Notes: generated by a model not told the origin, from the sequence alone. 64,000 nt of DNA from Pomphorhynchus laevis (GCA_012934845.2 WNNJ02002651.1:1-64000); one strand, 5' to 3'; shown: positions 1 to 10,798, counted from the first letter of the stretch. Translations and numbers: made by a program.

Positions 1-1510
1 CGATGACCTTCAATAGCGGTATGGTCGCTACTGCGTAAGCAGACATTGATAGTACATCGCCCTGTGTGAAGCCTTCGTAAGATGTTATAAATTCATTTCC
101 AATCGATAATTGGGATGGACTATCATAGAGGTTGTGCAATACTGTAGACATCGATGGACATATGCGAGAAATGTTAATAAGAGCTGCTGATCTGTTAATT
201 CTATTAAATGCATTATCTGCGTCGATCGTCAAAAGAACTGCGTCAGGATTTCTGAACAAGCAATCACGAACTGCGTGGGTGACACACTCAACTCCGGCTC
301 GCTGACCAGCACACATTTGTAATCGTCCACAAACTTGTTGTATGTCGTCTGAAAGGAGAGAGAGAATAGCCTTTGACATTATTCTTCTACTAACGTCTCC
401 AATGCCTATAGGCCTTATACCTGATTCTTTCGTTAAGGCAATTAATCTATTAGTAGTCAGTACTTTTGTAACATCATTAGGCAAGTGTTCAGTTGCTAGA
501 GACCGTGCAAATATTGAGAGAGCTTCAGCCAATTGTATTGATTCGTTACCAAATTTTGTTAGCATATTCATCCAAGCTAACGCATCTAAGCCAGAAGGAC
601 CTGCACCACCTTTCACCCGTTTGGCCATGTGTATAATTAATTCACTGTTAATAGAATCGAATATCACTGAATGGAAACTTGGAGCAGTAATTTGGACCTT
701 CCAGTTAATAGCATCTGGATTCAATGGAGCCTGCGCAGGGTGTTTGTCAAGTAATAATTCTCGTACGGATCTAGAACCAACCAAATCATCAGGTAGCAAG
801 GGAACTCCAACTTTAGACTCAGGATCTAAAAGATGTATTGCTGTGCTCAATCTAGAGCTCTCTACTAGTGAAATGAAGCTTTTGCGCCAGTCGTTTGTTT
901 TTGGTGATTTCACTTTCAATGTTTTCATACTTTGCAGCGCCAAGGCTTCCGCATATAATTTACCAAATTCATTCTTGAACCACAGATCTAGTCGTCGTGA
1001 TAAAGTTGCTTTTAATGATTTAATAGTATTACGTACGTTCCTTTGTAGAATTAGATGACTAAAGATTATGTACTTATGAAAATCTTCCGAATTAGTTAAC
1101 GAATCCCTGTATATACGTGCAAGCTCTGATATAAATTTTTTGGATTCTATACATTTCGGAAGTCTGAATAAGTTAGGTTGCCAATGTACAACTCTCGTAA
1201 AGATGTCGATCACGGATAAATTTTCAGAGTCTCCTGATGTATCGTATGTGCAATCGATAATTAGTGGATGAGCAACATGACAACCTCTATAATATGACAT
1301 TGATAGGTTTGAATTAGTTTGTTTCATGGTTGACATAGACACATTAGTTATATCAGTTGGACTGGAATCAACATGATGATTTGTACAATTTACTGCGGAA
1401 CAGTTTAAGCAAAATATTTTCTTCTTAGCACACTGACAGCCTTTGCATTTCGCGTTTGGGCCATTGCATGAACAGCATTTCAGCTCAGTCGCAGGTTTGC
1501 CCTTTGGCAT
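1..1510 (-). CDS. REL-type LINE polyprotein, N-terminal 503 codons (runs off left edge)
   Basis: Reading the minus strand from the ATG at 1510-1508 gives an open frame to the window edge with no stop. The N-terminus is a CxC-type cysteine domain (CCSCNGP, then CKGCQCAKK, then CLNC). A linker of about 230 residues follows, then a reverse transcriptase: GAGPSGLDALAW, ESGIRPIGIGDVSRRIMSK, CAGQRAGVECVTHAVRD, the catalytic-Asp motif DADNAFNRINR and EGFTQGDVLSM. I recognise the RPIGIG / NAFN / EGxTQGDxL signature as a family abundant in cnidarians and other invertebrates. The YADD box and C-terminus lie outside the window, but relics at 55340-58345 show the family's C-terminal part. No break is visible, so this copy could be young. 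The exact clade (R2/CRE-like) is inference. Confidence 0.8.
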   Translation of the reverse strand, partial: MPKGKPATELKCCSCNGPNAKCKGCQCAKKKIFCLNCSAVNCTNHHVDSSPTDITNVSMSTMKQTNSNLSMSYYRGCHVAHPLIIDCTYDTSGDSENLSVIDIFTRVVHWQPNLFRLPKCIESKKFISELARIYRDSLTNSEDFHKYIIFSHLILQRNVRNTIKSLKATLSRRLDLWFKNEFGKLYAEALALQSMKTLKVKSPKTNDWRKSFISLVESSRLSTAIHLLDPESKVGVPLLPDDLVGSRSVRELLLDKHPAQAPLNPDAINWKVQITAPSFHSVIFDSINSELIIHMAKRVKGGAGPSGLDALAWMNMLTKFGNESIQLAEALSIFARSLATEHLPNDVTKVLTTNRLIALTKESGIRPIGIGDVSRRIMSKAILSLLSDDIQQVCGRLQMCAGQRAGVECVTHAVRDCLFRNPDAVLLTIDADNAFNRINRSAALINISRICPSMSTVLHNLYDSPSQLSIGNEFITSYEGFTQGDVLSMSAYAVATIPLLKVI

Positions 1511-1555
1511 TAATTGAGGATTGTTATTTGCTTTCAAAATAATAATAATAATAAT

Positions 1556-1697
1556 AATCTTGTAATCGAATTTATCTTGTAATCGAATTTATCTTGTAAT
1601 CGAATTTATCTTGTAATCGAATTTATCTTGTAATCGAATTTATCTTGTAATCGAATTTATCTTGTAATCGAATTTATCTTGTAATCGAATTTATATA
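1556..1697 (+). repeat. 17-bp minisatellite, 8 copies
   Basis: The unit tcttgtaatcgaattta repeats with no visible mismatch; the core tgtaatcg starts at 1561 and recurs every 17 bp to 1680. It lies just upstream (in minus sense) of the REL-type LINE start codon, so it may be part of that element's 5' region. Confidence 0.9.
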
Positions 1698-1745
1698 GTA
1701 ATAATAAAGTAATAATAAAGTAATAATAAAGTAATAATAATAATG
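1698..1745. repeat. (TAATAATAAAG)n simple repeat
   Basis: An 11-bp A/T-rich motif is repeated several times and grades into TAA repeats. It abuts the 3' end of LINE-T copy A. The same motif stands at the 3' ends of copies B (about 6480-6553) and C (about 11280-11354), so it belongs to the LINE-T tail or its preferred target. Confidence 0.8.
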
Positions 1746-2091
1746 ATTTTTTTTAAAGTGAAAACTGATTTATTGAGAAATTTACAATGATGATTGTTAC
1801 TCTCAAATGGGCCGTAATGTTTATAAATGTTTAAACAACAAGTTTTCTCAAGCTATTGTCGCGCCATTATAATAATAATGTCGCGCCATTTCTCAAGCCA
1901 TTATAATAATGCAGCGATTTATTTCCCATTTCGCCTTTCGGCTGGGCAAAATTTAAAATACAATAAATTAAATCAATTACTTGAAATCAGAAATCCGGCG
2001 TCTGAACATTTAGCGTACGTTGTTATAGATTAATTCTGAAGTTTGAAATCGGGCCATGAGTGCAACGGTGCGCAAGAAAGAAAAAAAAATG

Positions 2092-4920
2092 TTAAGCATC
2101 AATCAAAGTTAGGCGATTTCCTAGTCCTCCTTTGTCGACTTGTTCTAAAGGCCACGAAGATAATACGGGGCATGCGAAAGCATGCAAAAGAGCTGAACAC
2201 TCTTTTGAGCAAAATCGACAGCGACAGTGAGTCGAGCGAGAGTGAAAAGGGAGTCGAATTGAACAAAATTTGGCGTGGTAGCCGTCTAAAGATAAACGCC
2301 AAACCAGCGGACGCTTTTGGTATCTTGGATTTCTCCAAGCTGATTGAGTATAAACAGGCGTCAAAAAGATATCTGGATCTAGGCTAAGTATTTTGTTATC
2401 GAATAGCCGTCGGGCTTCCAAATACGCTGTGGTTTCACCAAGGCGAAATCGATTGCAAAGTTTGACCGAGAGTGGTATCGATTTACTAAGCACCGCAACA
2501 GCTGTAGAAGAACACTTCGATGATACTCCTAATATCCTTTTTAGGTAGCGCCAAAAACATTTATCAATGATCTGAAAATCTTCTAAGGTCAAATCCGACC
2601 AAAAGCATCGAATCCCGTAACTCAGAATCGGAAGCAACATCACATCAAAGTATTTGATCGCGCCTTCGAAGGACATAAGACCAAGCTTCGATGCCGTATA
2701 AGCTGACGTTACAACTTTCGCCGATTGGCGCAATAAGTGGCTTCTGAAACACCACCGAGATGAGAGTTCAAAGCCTAGATATCGATACGAATTAACAAAT
2801 TCTATCGATGTTGCATTCAGAAAAAGCACATCATCACGACAGCGGGGCCCACCTCGCCGAAATTTTATAATTTTCGTTTTGGAAGTGTTGATCACTATTT
2901 TATTTGTCAGACAAAACTCAACGAGAGCTGTAATGGCTGATTGTGCTGAGCATCTATCCAACGTTATTAAGGCAAGATCGTCAGCATATAAAATTGGCAA
3001 TACATTGGAAGCGCCGAAACGAACATGATCTGGGAGATCCATCAAGAAGAAGGAAAATAACAGCGGGCTGAGAGGATCTCCTTGCTGGACTCCACGACTA
3101 GCAGTCAAAGGGCCCGAATAATTAACTCCGTCGTAAATGCGCATCGAACTAGGACGCAATATTCTTTCAAGAAGAAATAGAAAGTCTCCATGAACATTTA
3201 CTCTCTCATGAAGCTTGGTTAATAGCAAGGTTCTATCAATCGAGTCGAACGCTTTCGCAAAATCAACAAAAATGCTATACAAAGATGAATGCTTATCAAA
3301 AGTATCGAGAACAAGTGACCGAAGAACTGAGAGAGCACTCATAGTAGAATGATTTATACGAAATCCATGTTGCTCTGGAGGAAGAAGAAAACTACGAAAT
3401 CTCGACAAACGTACGGCCATCAAATTAGATAGAACTTTATACGAATGATTTAGTAGAGCTATCCCTCTATAAGAATCTCGACACGAAGGATCTCCCGAAC
3501 CTTTGAACAACACTTTGATAATGCTGTCACGCCAGCCATTTGGTATAGGCCAACCCCTAAGAATCGCGTTATAAAAGAATATCCAGTAGTCAGCGACCAA
3601 TCCGAAAGTCTGATTAATATGTTCAACTCACAGTTGATCAATTCCAGCAGCCTTTCTAGTAGCCATATTAGAGAGACAGCTCTTAATTTCAGCTAGGCTA
3701 AAGGGAGAATTGAGCGGATCATGGTCCGTGATAGGACAATAGAGATTGCATTCTTTAGGATCGAAGGAATTAGAATTAGACGAAGCCAAAATTTCAGGGA
3801 AATGCTTGCGCCAATCTTCTAAAGGAAACTTAGAGGCAAGTATACAAGTTTTGGGGCGTGCTAGCCATGGAGCGACCTCAGCTCTTAGAAGCATTATCTG
3901 TTCTTCTCGTCTAAGCACATTCAGCCTGAATTGTCTAGTACTCTTATTATAAGATCTGCGCAGAGTCACAAAATCCGTCCTGGACAATGAAAATTCATTA
4001 GTCTTGTAGAATGAGAGTAGCATCCTCTGCAAAATTTTTAAATGGTTTGGTAGTCGATACGATCGGCTTCCATTATGTCGGATATTATTACACGCGCGTA
4101 ACAGTGTTTGGTGAAGCATAGTGTAACTGGCCGCTAGATCACCACCCAACAAGAGTCGCTTAGATTCATTCAAATGACTAAAGTTAATGGCGTCGACAAC
4201 GATCCGCCTACTCTTGGGTTGGACGGGACAAAAATCACTTAGTGAAGTTGAGAATTCTTCAATGACACAAATTACCGGTTTATGTTTTCGTCGTAAAGCC
4301 CATGCTACATCGAAATCTAAGCATGTATCATGAATACCAACGTTCGAGAATATTAAATCTAGACAGCTCCTAGTTTCACCCATTTCATAAGTCCAACCCT
4401 CGATAGGAACGTGAAGAGTTAGATTGTGCGAAAAGAAGAATTCCTTTAGTAAATTAAGCTTCAGAGGGGATCTAGAAGAGGTAGCGTTGAAGTCACCGGC
4501 AACAACTATGGGTTTATTACGAGATGAGTTTAAGAGAATCTCAGACAACTCATTAATAATATCAGAAGCGTCTAACGACGGCTTGAAGTAGCAGGCGATA
4601 ATGACAATGCTCGGAAAGTCCAAATAAACTGAATTATCGAATGTTTTGTAAGACCACTCACTAAAAGAACCATTGATTGCCAAAATAACACCTCCACTAG
4701 GTCGACCGCGATCACCAAGAGTGGCCAGAATTTCAAAGCAATAAAATGAGTTTAATTATACCGGCGATGTTGTGAAAGTCTCCAATAGAACTGCAATATC
4801 AAAGGAGGTCAAATAACTAGCAAATCCTTCATTCATAAGAGTTTCAAGACCTTCCACGTTAAATAATAAAAGACGACGAAGGCAAGAATCTGACGCTGCA
4901 CGAGGAAAAGTTTGTGATTG
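2092..4920 (-). pseudogene. LINE-T copy A ORF2 (APE endonuclease + RT), two stop codons
   Basis: The frame follows directly from the ORF1 stop codon. Endonuclease motifs include LLLFNVEG, the VAGDFNATS box and DLIFSN. The RT contains KAAGID (retained here), YRGIALLNHSYK, FVDFAKAFDSIDR, GVQQGDPLSP and ILYADDLAL. A CCHC-like knuckle near the end reads CRFC, then H and C (C-x2-C-x8-H-x3-C). TAA at 4758-4756 replaces a Lys codon of copy B, and TGA at 3630-3628 replaces a Cys codon (TGT in B). Otherwise the frame is open to the TAA-type end at 2092. Confidence 0.88.
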
Positions 4921-5998
4921 TCATATGAGGGGCAACTGTGACTGCCCTATCCCATTTTCCCCAGTAGATGATTCCAAACGAGTTCCTAAGCGTACCACTT
5001 TATTGTTACGGATCACAAAGCGAACTGACGTATTGTTTTCCCTCGCCACCTTAAGTTGATCGAGAAGGATGTTACGCGCATCACGTTCCGCTGGGGAGAG
5101 GTCAGCACTGACGTATACATTTTGGAAGAGCTCAGAGTCTTTTAAGCATCTTCCTCGCTTCAGAATTAATGTACTAACCGCTTCGTTAGTTGTGAGTAAA
5201 AGCCAGGGTGGTGAATCACTCTTCTGAGCCCGAAAGCGGTGCACCCTAATCGAAATATTTTTGTCCAGATGAATGTCCAACGATGCAAGCAACGCCTGAA
5301 CATTCTCCTCCTCATTAGAAGCAACCGGTAGACCTCGAATAATAACGTTACGAGCTCTACGAGCCTGTCGATCAACTTCCTGAATAACCTCGAGAGGAGG
5401 AGCATCCTTCGACAAACTATTGGCAGCTAGAACAGATCGTGTGACCATACGTTGTACTACGTTGGAAAACGATAGAGGCTTGCCAACCGAAGTATCTGGA
5501 TGACTTAGTACTGCGCTAACCCCTTTAGTCGATGGTGCCTCCGAAATGGCAAATAACTCTTTTATCTCGTGTTCAAGTGTTTCTATGCGTCTTGTGTTGT
5601 TTTGAGCTACGTCGATCAAATTCGAAAACTTCTTGGCAGCACACTGGCCGCATAAGAAGTCACGAAGAAAGAACTCTCTGGATACATTTCTTGGAGCTTT
5701 AACGGAAGAACGTAACAAACAACCCTCCGAAGAACATTCCATGAACAACGTGACGTAAATCTCGGTATCAAGATGTAAACTGGGAACAACCTGGGAAGCA
5801 AGAGAAATAACTCTGTCCGAAAGACTTTCACTAGGAGCTGCAGGGTCTACTGTATCTAAGCATGGGGAACTCACAAGGCGATTACCACAACGTTGTGCCG
5901 GAAAGCAATCACGACAAGCTCTACCCGCCTTGACACACACAATTCTTGCACACCGCATGCGGCCCATTGCATGAACAACATCGATCTGGAACTGTCAT
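4921..5998 (-). CDS. LINE-T copy A ORF1 (CxC + PHD-like + coiled coil + RRM-like)
   Basis: The uninterrupted frame starts at the ATG at 5967 (348 aa). Domains in order: cysteine-rich start, a second Cys cluster (MECSSEGC, FLCGQCAAKK), a short coiled coil around RRIETLEHEIKEL, then an L1-ORF1-like RRM and C-terminal domain (NVIIRGLP, RVHRFRAQ, LSPAERDARNILLDQL, VIRNNKVVRL). A second ATG at 5998-5996 opens another frame encoding CCSCNGPHAVCKNC, the missing first half of the CxC domain; it joins this frame only if a (TG)4 run near 5935 gains one TG unit or is slipped. The likely role is an RNA chaperone in the retrotransposition RNP, known for such ORF1 proteins. The stop is TGA at 4923-4921. 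Confidence 0.82.
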
Positions 5999-6478
5999 TG
6001 TTGCTCCAAATTTGTGCAAGTAATCGCTCGTTGTCCACAGAAGTTCGATGTAGTGAACAGTCGACGATTGTCGATATTAACACGCAGTTTGATTGTATAA
6101 GTTCGTTGTAGTGAAACGAAGTTCGTTGCAGAAGTGCGGCGTAGAAGTTCGTTGTTAGAAGTTCGTTTATTCTCGAAGTGCAGAGTAGAAGTTCGTTTAT
6201 TCTCGAAGTGCGGAGTAGAAGTTCGTTTATTCTCGAAGTGGGCGTAGAAGTTCGTTGTGAAGTGGAGGTTCGTAGAAGTTCGTTATTCTCGAAGTGGGCG
6301 TAGAAGTTCGTAGAAGTTCCTTGAAGTACGTAGAAGTTCGTAGAAGTTCGTTATTCTCGAAGTGGGCGTAGAAGTTCGTAGAAGTTCCTTGAGTTCAGTA
6401 TTTGTTTTCAGAAATTTGCATTTTCGAGAATTTGTATGTTTATCAGAAACTGTATGTTATTTTATCTCAAACTTTTTT
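5999..6478 (-). repeat. LINE-T 5' leader and 5'UTR tandem repeats (copy A)
   Basis: About 6110-6395 consists of imperfect repeats built from agaagttcgtt and tctcgaagtg, arranged as units of roughly 25-45 bp. The outer end holds tgtatgtttatcagaaac followed by tgtatgttattttatctcaaac and a T run (6436-6480). Such arrays are typical of LINE promoters and 5'UTRs. The leader motif is shared with LINE-Q1 and LINE-E. Confidence 0.75.
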
Positions 6479-6903
6479 TTTAAAAAAGTAATAATAAAGT
6501 AATATATAGTAATAATAAAGTAATAATAAAGTAATAATAAAGTAATAATAATAATGATTTTTTTTTAAAGTGAAAACTGATTTATTGAGAAATTTACAAT
6601 GATGATTGTTACTCTCAAATGGGCCGTAATGTTTATAAATGTTTAAACAACAAGTTTTCTCAAGCTATTGTCGCGCCATTATAATAATAATGTCGCGCCA
6701 TTTCTCAAGCCATTATAATAATGCAGCGATTTATTTCCCATTTCGCCTTTCGGCTGGGCAAAATTTAAAATACAATAAATTAAATCAATTACTTGAAATC
6801 AGAAATCCGGCGTCTGAACATTTAGCGTACGTTGTTATAGATTAATTCTGAAGTTTGAAATCGGGCCATGAGTGCAACGGTGCGCAAGAAAGAAAAAAAA
6901 ATG

Positions 6904-9720
6904 TTAAGCATCAATCAAAGTTAGGCGATTTCCTAGTCCTCCTTTGTCGACTTGTTCTAAAGGCCACGAAGATAATACGGGGCATGCGAAAGCATGCAAA
7001 AGAGCTGAACACTCTTTTGAGCAAAATCGACAGCGACAGTGAGTCGAGCGAGAGTGAAAAGGGAGTCGAATTGAACAAAATTTGGCGTGGTAGCCGTCTA
7101 AAGATAAACGCCAAACCAGCGGACGCTTTTGGTATCTTGGATTTCTCCAAGCTGATTGAGTATAAACAGGCGTCAAAAAGATATCTGGATCTAGGCTAAG
7201 GATTTGGTTATCGAATAGCCGTCGGGCTTCCAAATACGCTGTGGTTTCACCAAGGCGAAATCGATTGCAAAGTTTGACCGAGAGTGGTATCGATTTACTA
7301 AGCACCGCAACAGCTGTAGAAGAACACTTCGATGATACTCCTAATATCCTGTTTAGGTAGCGCCAAAAACATTTATCAATGATCTGAAAATCTTCTAAGG
7401 TCAAATCCGACCAAAAGCATCGAATCCCGTAACTCAGAATCGGAAGCAACATCACATCAAAGTATTTGATCGCGCCTTCGAAGGACATAAGACCAAGCTT
7501 CGATGCCGTATAAGCTGACGTTACAACTTTCGCCGATTGGCGCAATAAGTGGCTTCTGAAACACCACCGAGATGAGAGTTCAAAGCCTAGATATCGATAC
7601 GAATTAACAAATTCTATCGATGTTGCATTCAGAAAAAGCACATCATCACGACAGCGGGGCCCACCTCGCCGAAATTTTATAATTTTCGTTTTGGAAGTGT
7701 TGATCACTATTTTATTTGTCAGACAAAACTCAACGAGAGCTGTAATGGCTGATTGTGCTGAGCATCTATCCAACGTTATTAAGGCAAGATCGTCAGCATA
7801 TAAAATTGGCACTACATTGGAAGCGGCGAAACGAACATGATCTGGGAGATCCATCAAGAAGAAGGAAAATAACAGCGGGCTGAGAGGATCTCCTTGCTGG
7901 ACTCCACGACTAGCAGTCAAAGGGCCCGAATAATTAACTCCGTCGTAAATGCGCATCGAACTAGGACGCAATATTCTTTCAAGAAGAAATAGAAAGTCTC
8001 CATGAACATTTACTCTCTCATGAAGCTTGGTTAATAGCAAGGTTCTATCAATCGAGTCGAACGCTTTCGCAAAATCAACAAAAATGCTATACAAAGATGA
8101 ATGCTTATCAAAAGTATCGAGAACAAGTGACCGAAGAACTGAGAGAGCACTCATAGTAGAATGATTTATACGAAATCCATGTTGCTCTGGAGGAAGAAGA
8201 AAACTACGAAATCTCGACAAACGTACGGCCATCAAATTAGATAGAACTTTATACGAATGATTTAGTAGAGCTATCCCTCTATAAGAATCTCGACACGAAG
8301 GATCTCCCGAACCTTTGAACAACACTTTGATAATGCTGTCACGCCAGCCATTTGGTATAGGCCAACCCCTAAGAATCGCGTTATAAAAGAATATCCAGTA
8401 GTCAGCGACCAATCCGAAAGTCTGATTAATATGTTCAACACACAGTTGATCAATTCTAGTAGCCATATTAGAGAGACAGCTCTTAATTTCAGCTAGGCTA
8501 AAGGGAGAATTGAGCGGATCATGGTCCGTGATAGGACAATAGAGATTGCATTCTTTAGGATCGAAGGAATTAGAATTAGACGAAGCCAAAATTTCAGGGA
8601 AATGCTTGCGCCAATCTTCTAAAGGAAACTTAGAGGCAAGTTTACAAGTTTTGGGGCGTGCTAGCCATGGAGCGACCTCAGCTCTTAGAAGCATTATCTG
8701 TTCTTCTCGTCTAAGCACATTCAGCCTGAATTGTCTAGTACTCTTATTATAAGATCTACGCAGAGTCACAAAATCCGTCCTGGACAATGAAAATTCATTA
8801 GTCTTGTAGAATGAGAGTAGCATCCTCTGCAAAATTTTTAAATGGTTTGGTAGTCGATACGATCGGCTTCCATTATGTCGGATATTATTACACGCGCGTA
8901 ACAGTGTTTGGTGAAGCATAGTGTAACTGGCCGCTAGATCACCACCCAACAAGAGTCGCTTAGATTCATTCAAATGACTAAAGTTAATGGCGTCGACAAC
9001 GATCCGCCTACTCTTGGGTTGGACGGGACAAAAATCACTTAGTGAAGTTGAGAATTCTTCAATGACACAAATTACCGGTTTATGTTTTCGTCGTAAAGCC
9101 CATGCTACATCGAAATCTAAGCATGTATCATGAATACCAACGTTCGAGAATATTAAATCTAGACAGCTCCTAGTTTCACCCATTTCATAAGTCCAACCCT
9201 CGATAGGAACGTGAAGAGTTAGATTGTGCGAAAAGAAGAATTCCTTTAGTAAATTAAGCTTCAGAGGGGATCTAGAAGAGGTAGCGTTGAAGTCACCGGC
9301 AACAACTATGGGTTTATTACGAGATGAGTTTAAGAGAATCTCAGACAACTCATTAATAATATCAGAAGCGTCTAACGACGGCTTGAAGTAGCAGGCGATA
9401 ATGACAATGCTCGGAAAGTCCAAATAAACTGAATTCTCGAATGTTTTGTAAGACCACTCACTAAAAGAACCATTGATTGCCAAAATAACACCTCCACTAG
9501 GTCGACCGCGATCACCAAGAGTGGCCAGAATTTCAAAGCAATAAAATGAGTTTAATTTTACCGGCGATGTTGTGAAAGTCTCCAATAGAACTGCAATATC
9601 AAAGGAGGTCAAATAACTAGCAAATCCTTCATTCATAAGAGTTTCAAGACCTTCCACGTTAAATAATAAAAGACGACGAAGGCAAGAATCTGACGCTGCA
9701 CGAGGAAAAGTTTGTGATTG
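6904..9720 (-). CDS. LINE-T copy B ORF2 (APE endonuclease + RT), uninterrupted
   Basis: The frame begins right after the ORF1 TGA (9723-9721) and runs to 6904, about 938 codons. The N-terminal LLLFNVEGLETL contains the Asn expected in the first APE motif (codon 9660-9658). The first AUG of the frame lies after it (9636-9634), so initiation there would remove the motif. RT boxes: YRGIALLNHSYK, VDFAKAFDSIDR, GVQQGDPLSPLLFSF and LYADDLAL, then thumb and a C-terminal Cys/His knuckle (CRFC...H...C). The conserved KAAG before IDQL is deleted, so activity is doubtful although the frame is open. Confidence 0.88.
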   Translation of the reverse strand, partial: QSQTFPRAASDSCLRRLLLFNVEGLETLMNEGFASYLTSFDIAVLLETFTTSPVKLNSFYCFEILATLGDRGRPSGGVILAINGSFSEWSYKTFENSVYLDFPSIVIIACYFKPSLDASDIINELSEILLNSSRNKPIVVAGDFNATSSRSPLKLNLLKEFFFSHNLTLHVPIEGWTYEMGETRSCLDLIFSNVGIHDTCLDFDVAWALRRKHKPVICVIEEFSTSLSDFCPVQPKSRRIVVDAINFSHLNESKRLLLGGDLAASYTMLHQTLLRACNNIRHNGSRSYRLPNHLKILQRMLLSFYKTNEFSLSRTDFVTLRRSYNKSTRQFRLNVLRREEQIMLLRAEVAPWLARPKTCKLASKFPLEDWRKHFPEILASSNSNSFDPKECNLYCPITDHDPLNSPFSLAEIKSCLSNMATRIDQLCVEHINQTFGLVADYWIFFYNAILRGWPIPNGWRDSIIKVLFKGSGDPSCRDSYRGIALLNHSYKVLSNLMAVRLSRFRSFLLPPEQHGFRINHSTMSALSVLRSLVLDTFDKHSSLYSIFVDFAKAFDSIDRTLLLTKLHERVNVHGDFLFLLERILRPSSMRIYDGVNYSGPLTASRGVQQGDPLSPLLFSFFLMDLPDHVRFAASNVVPILYADDLALITLDRCSAQSAITALVEFCLTNKIVINTSKTKIIKFRRGGPRCRDDVLFLNATSIEFVNSYRYLGFELSSRWCFRSHLLRQSAKVVTSAYTASKLGLMSFEGAIKYFDVMLLPILSYGIRCFWSDLTLEDFQIIDKCFWRYLNRILGVSSKCSSTAVAVLSKSIPLSVKLCNRFRLGETTAYLEARRLFDNQILSLDPDIFLTPVYTQSAWRNPRYQKRPLVWRLSLDGYHAKFCSIRLPFHSRSTHCRCRFCSKECSALLHAFACPVLSSWPLEQVDKGGLGNRLTLIDA

Positions 9721-10798
9721 TCATATGAGGGGCAACTGTGACTGCCCTATCCCATTTTCCCCAGTAGATGATTCCAAACGTGTTCCTAAGCGTACCACTT
9801 TATTGTTACGGATCACAAAGCGAACTGACGTATTGTTTTCCCTCGCCACCTTAAGTTGATCGAGAAGGATGTTACGCGCATCACGTTCCGCTGGGGAGAG
9901 GTCAGCACTGACGTATACATTTTGGAAGAGCTCAGAGTCTTTTAAGCATCTTCCTCGCTTCAGAATTAATGTACTAACCGCTTCGTTAGTTGTGAGTAAA
10001 AGCCAGGGTGGTGAATCACTCTTCTGAGCCCGAAAGCGGTGCACCCTAATCGAAATATTTTTGTCCAGATGAATGTCCAACGATGCAAGCAACGCCTGAA
10101 CATTCTCCACCTCATTAGAAGCAACCGGTAGACCTCGAATAATAACGTTACGAGCTCTACGAGCCTGTCGATCAACTTCCTGAATAACCTCGAGAGGAGG
10201 AGCATCCTTCGACAAACTATTGGCAGCTAGAACAGATCGTGTGACCATACGTTGTACTACGTTGGAAAACGATAGAGGCTTGCCAACCGAAGTATCTGGA
10301 TGACTTAGTACTGCGCTAACCCCTTTAGTCGATGGTGCCTCCGAAATGGCAAATAACTCTTTTATCTCGTGTTCAAGTGTTTCTATGCGTCTTGTGTTGT
10401 TTTGAGCTACGTCGATCAAATTCGAAACCTTCTTGGCAGCACACTGGCCGCATAAGAAGTCACGAAGAAAGAACTCTCTGGATACATTTCTTGGAGCTTT
10501 AACGGAAGAACGTAACAAACAACCCTCCGAAGAACATTCCATGAACAACGTGACGTAAATCTCGGTATCAAGATGTAAACTGGGAACAACCTGGGAAGCA
10601 AGAGAAATAACTCTGTCCGAAAGACTTTCACTAGGAGCTGCAGGGTCTACTGTATCTAAGCATGGGGAACTCACAAGGCGATTACCACAACGTTGTGCCG
10701 GAAAGCAATCACGACAAGCTCTACCCGCCTTGACACACACAATTCTTGCACACCGCATGCGGCCCATTGCATGAACAACATCGATCTGGAACTGTCAT
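9721..10798 (-). CDS. LINE-T copy B ORF1
   Basis: Nearly identical to ORF1 of copy A; the main frame starts at the ATG at 10767 (348 aa) and the alternative upstream ATG is at 10798-10796. Substitutions relative to copy A are scattered and none breaks the frame. It ends CTC ATA TGA CAA TCA. ORF2 is in the same frame after this TGA (10767 to 9657 is 1110 nt, 370 codons). The domain order is as in copy A. Confidence 0.85.

Larger units (their letters stand above)
1746..6478 (-). mobile_element. LINE-T copy A, full-length but broken
   Basis: On the minus strand: 5' leader and tandem-repeat 5'UTR (about 6478-5999), ORF1 (5998/5967-4921), ORF2 (4920-2092), 3'UTR (2091-1746) and a TAATAATAAAG tail. 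It is nearly identical to copy B over its whole length. Against copy B, ORF2 has two nonsense changes, at 4756-4758 (endonuclease) and 3628-3630 (start of RT), but it keeps a 12-bp segment that B has lost. The endonuclease is APE type. The RT carries YRGIALL, FAKAFDS, GVQQGDPLSPLLF and LYADDLA boxes. The clade is unresolved. Confidence 0.88.

Noticed and set aside
342-1058. 238-codon plus-strand open frame
   Set aside because: It is the shadow of the minus-strand REL-type reverse transcriptase, which has clear domain motifs.
1556-1697. CRISPR-like regular repeats
   Set aside because: The units are contiguous 17-mers without spacers in a eukaryotic LINE context.
2043-2387. Plus-strand open frame of 114 codons, repeated at 6855-7199
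   Set aside because: Antisense to the LINE-T ORF2 C-terminus; no motif of its own.
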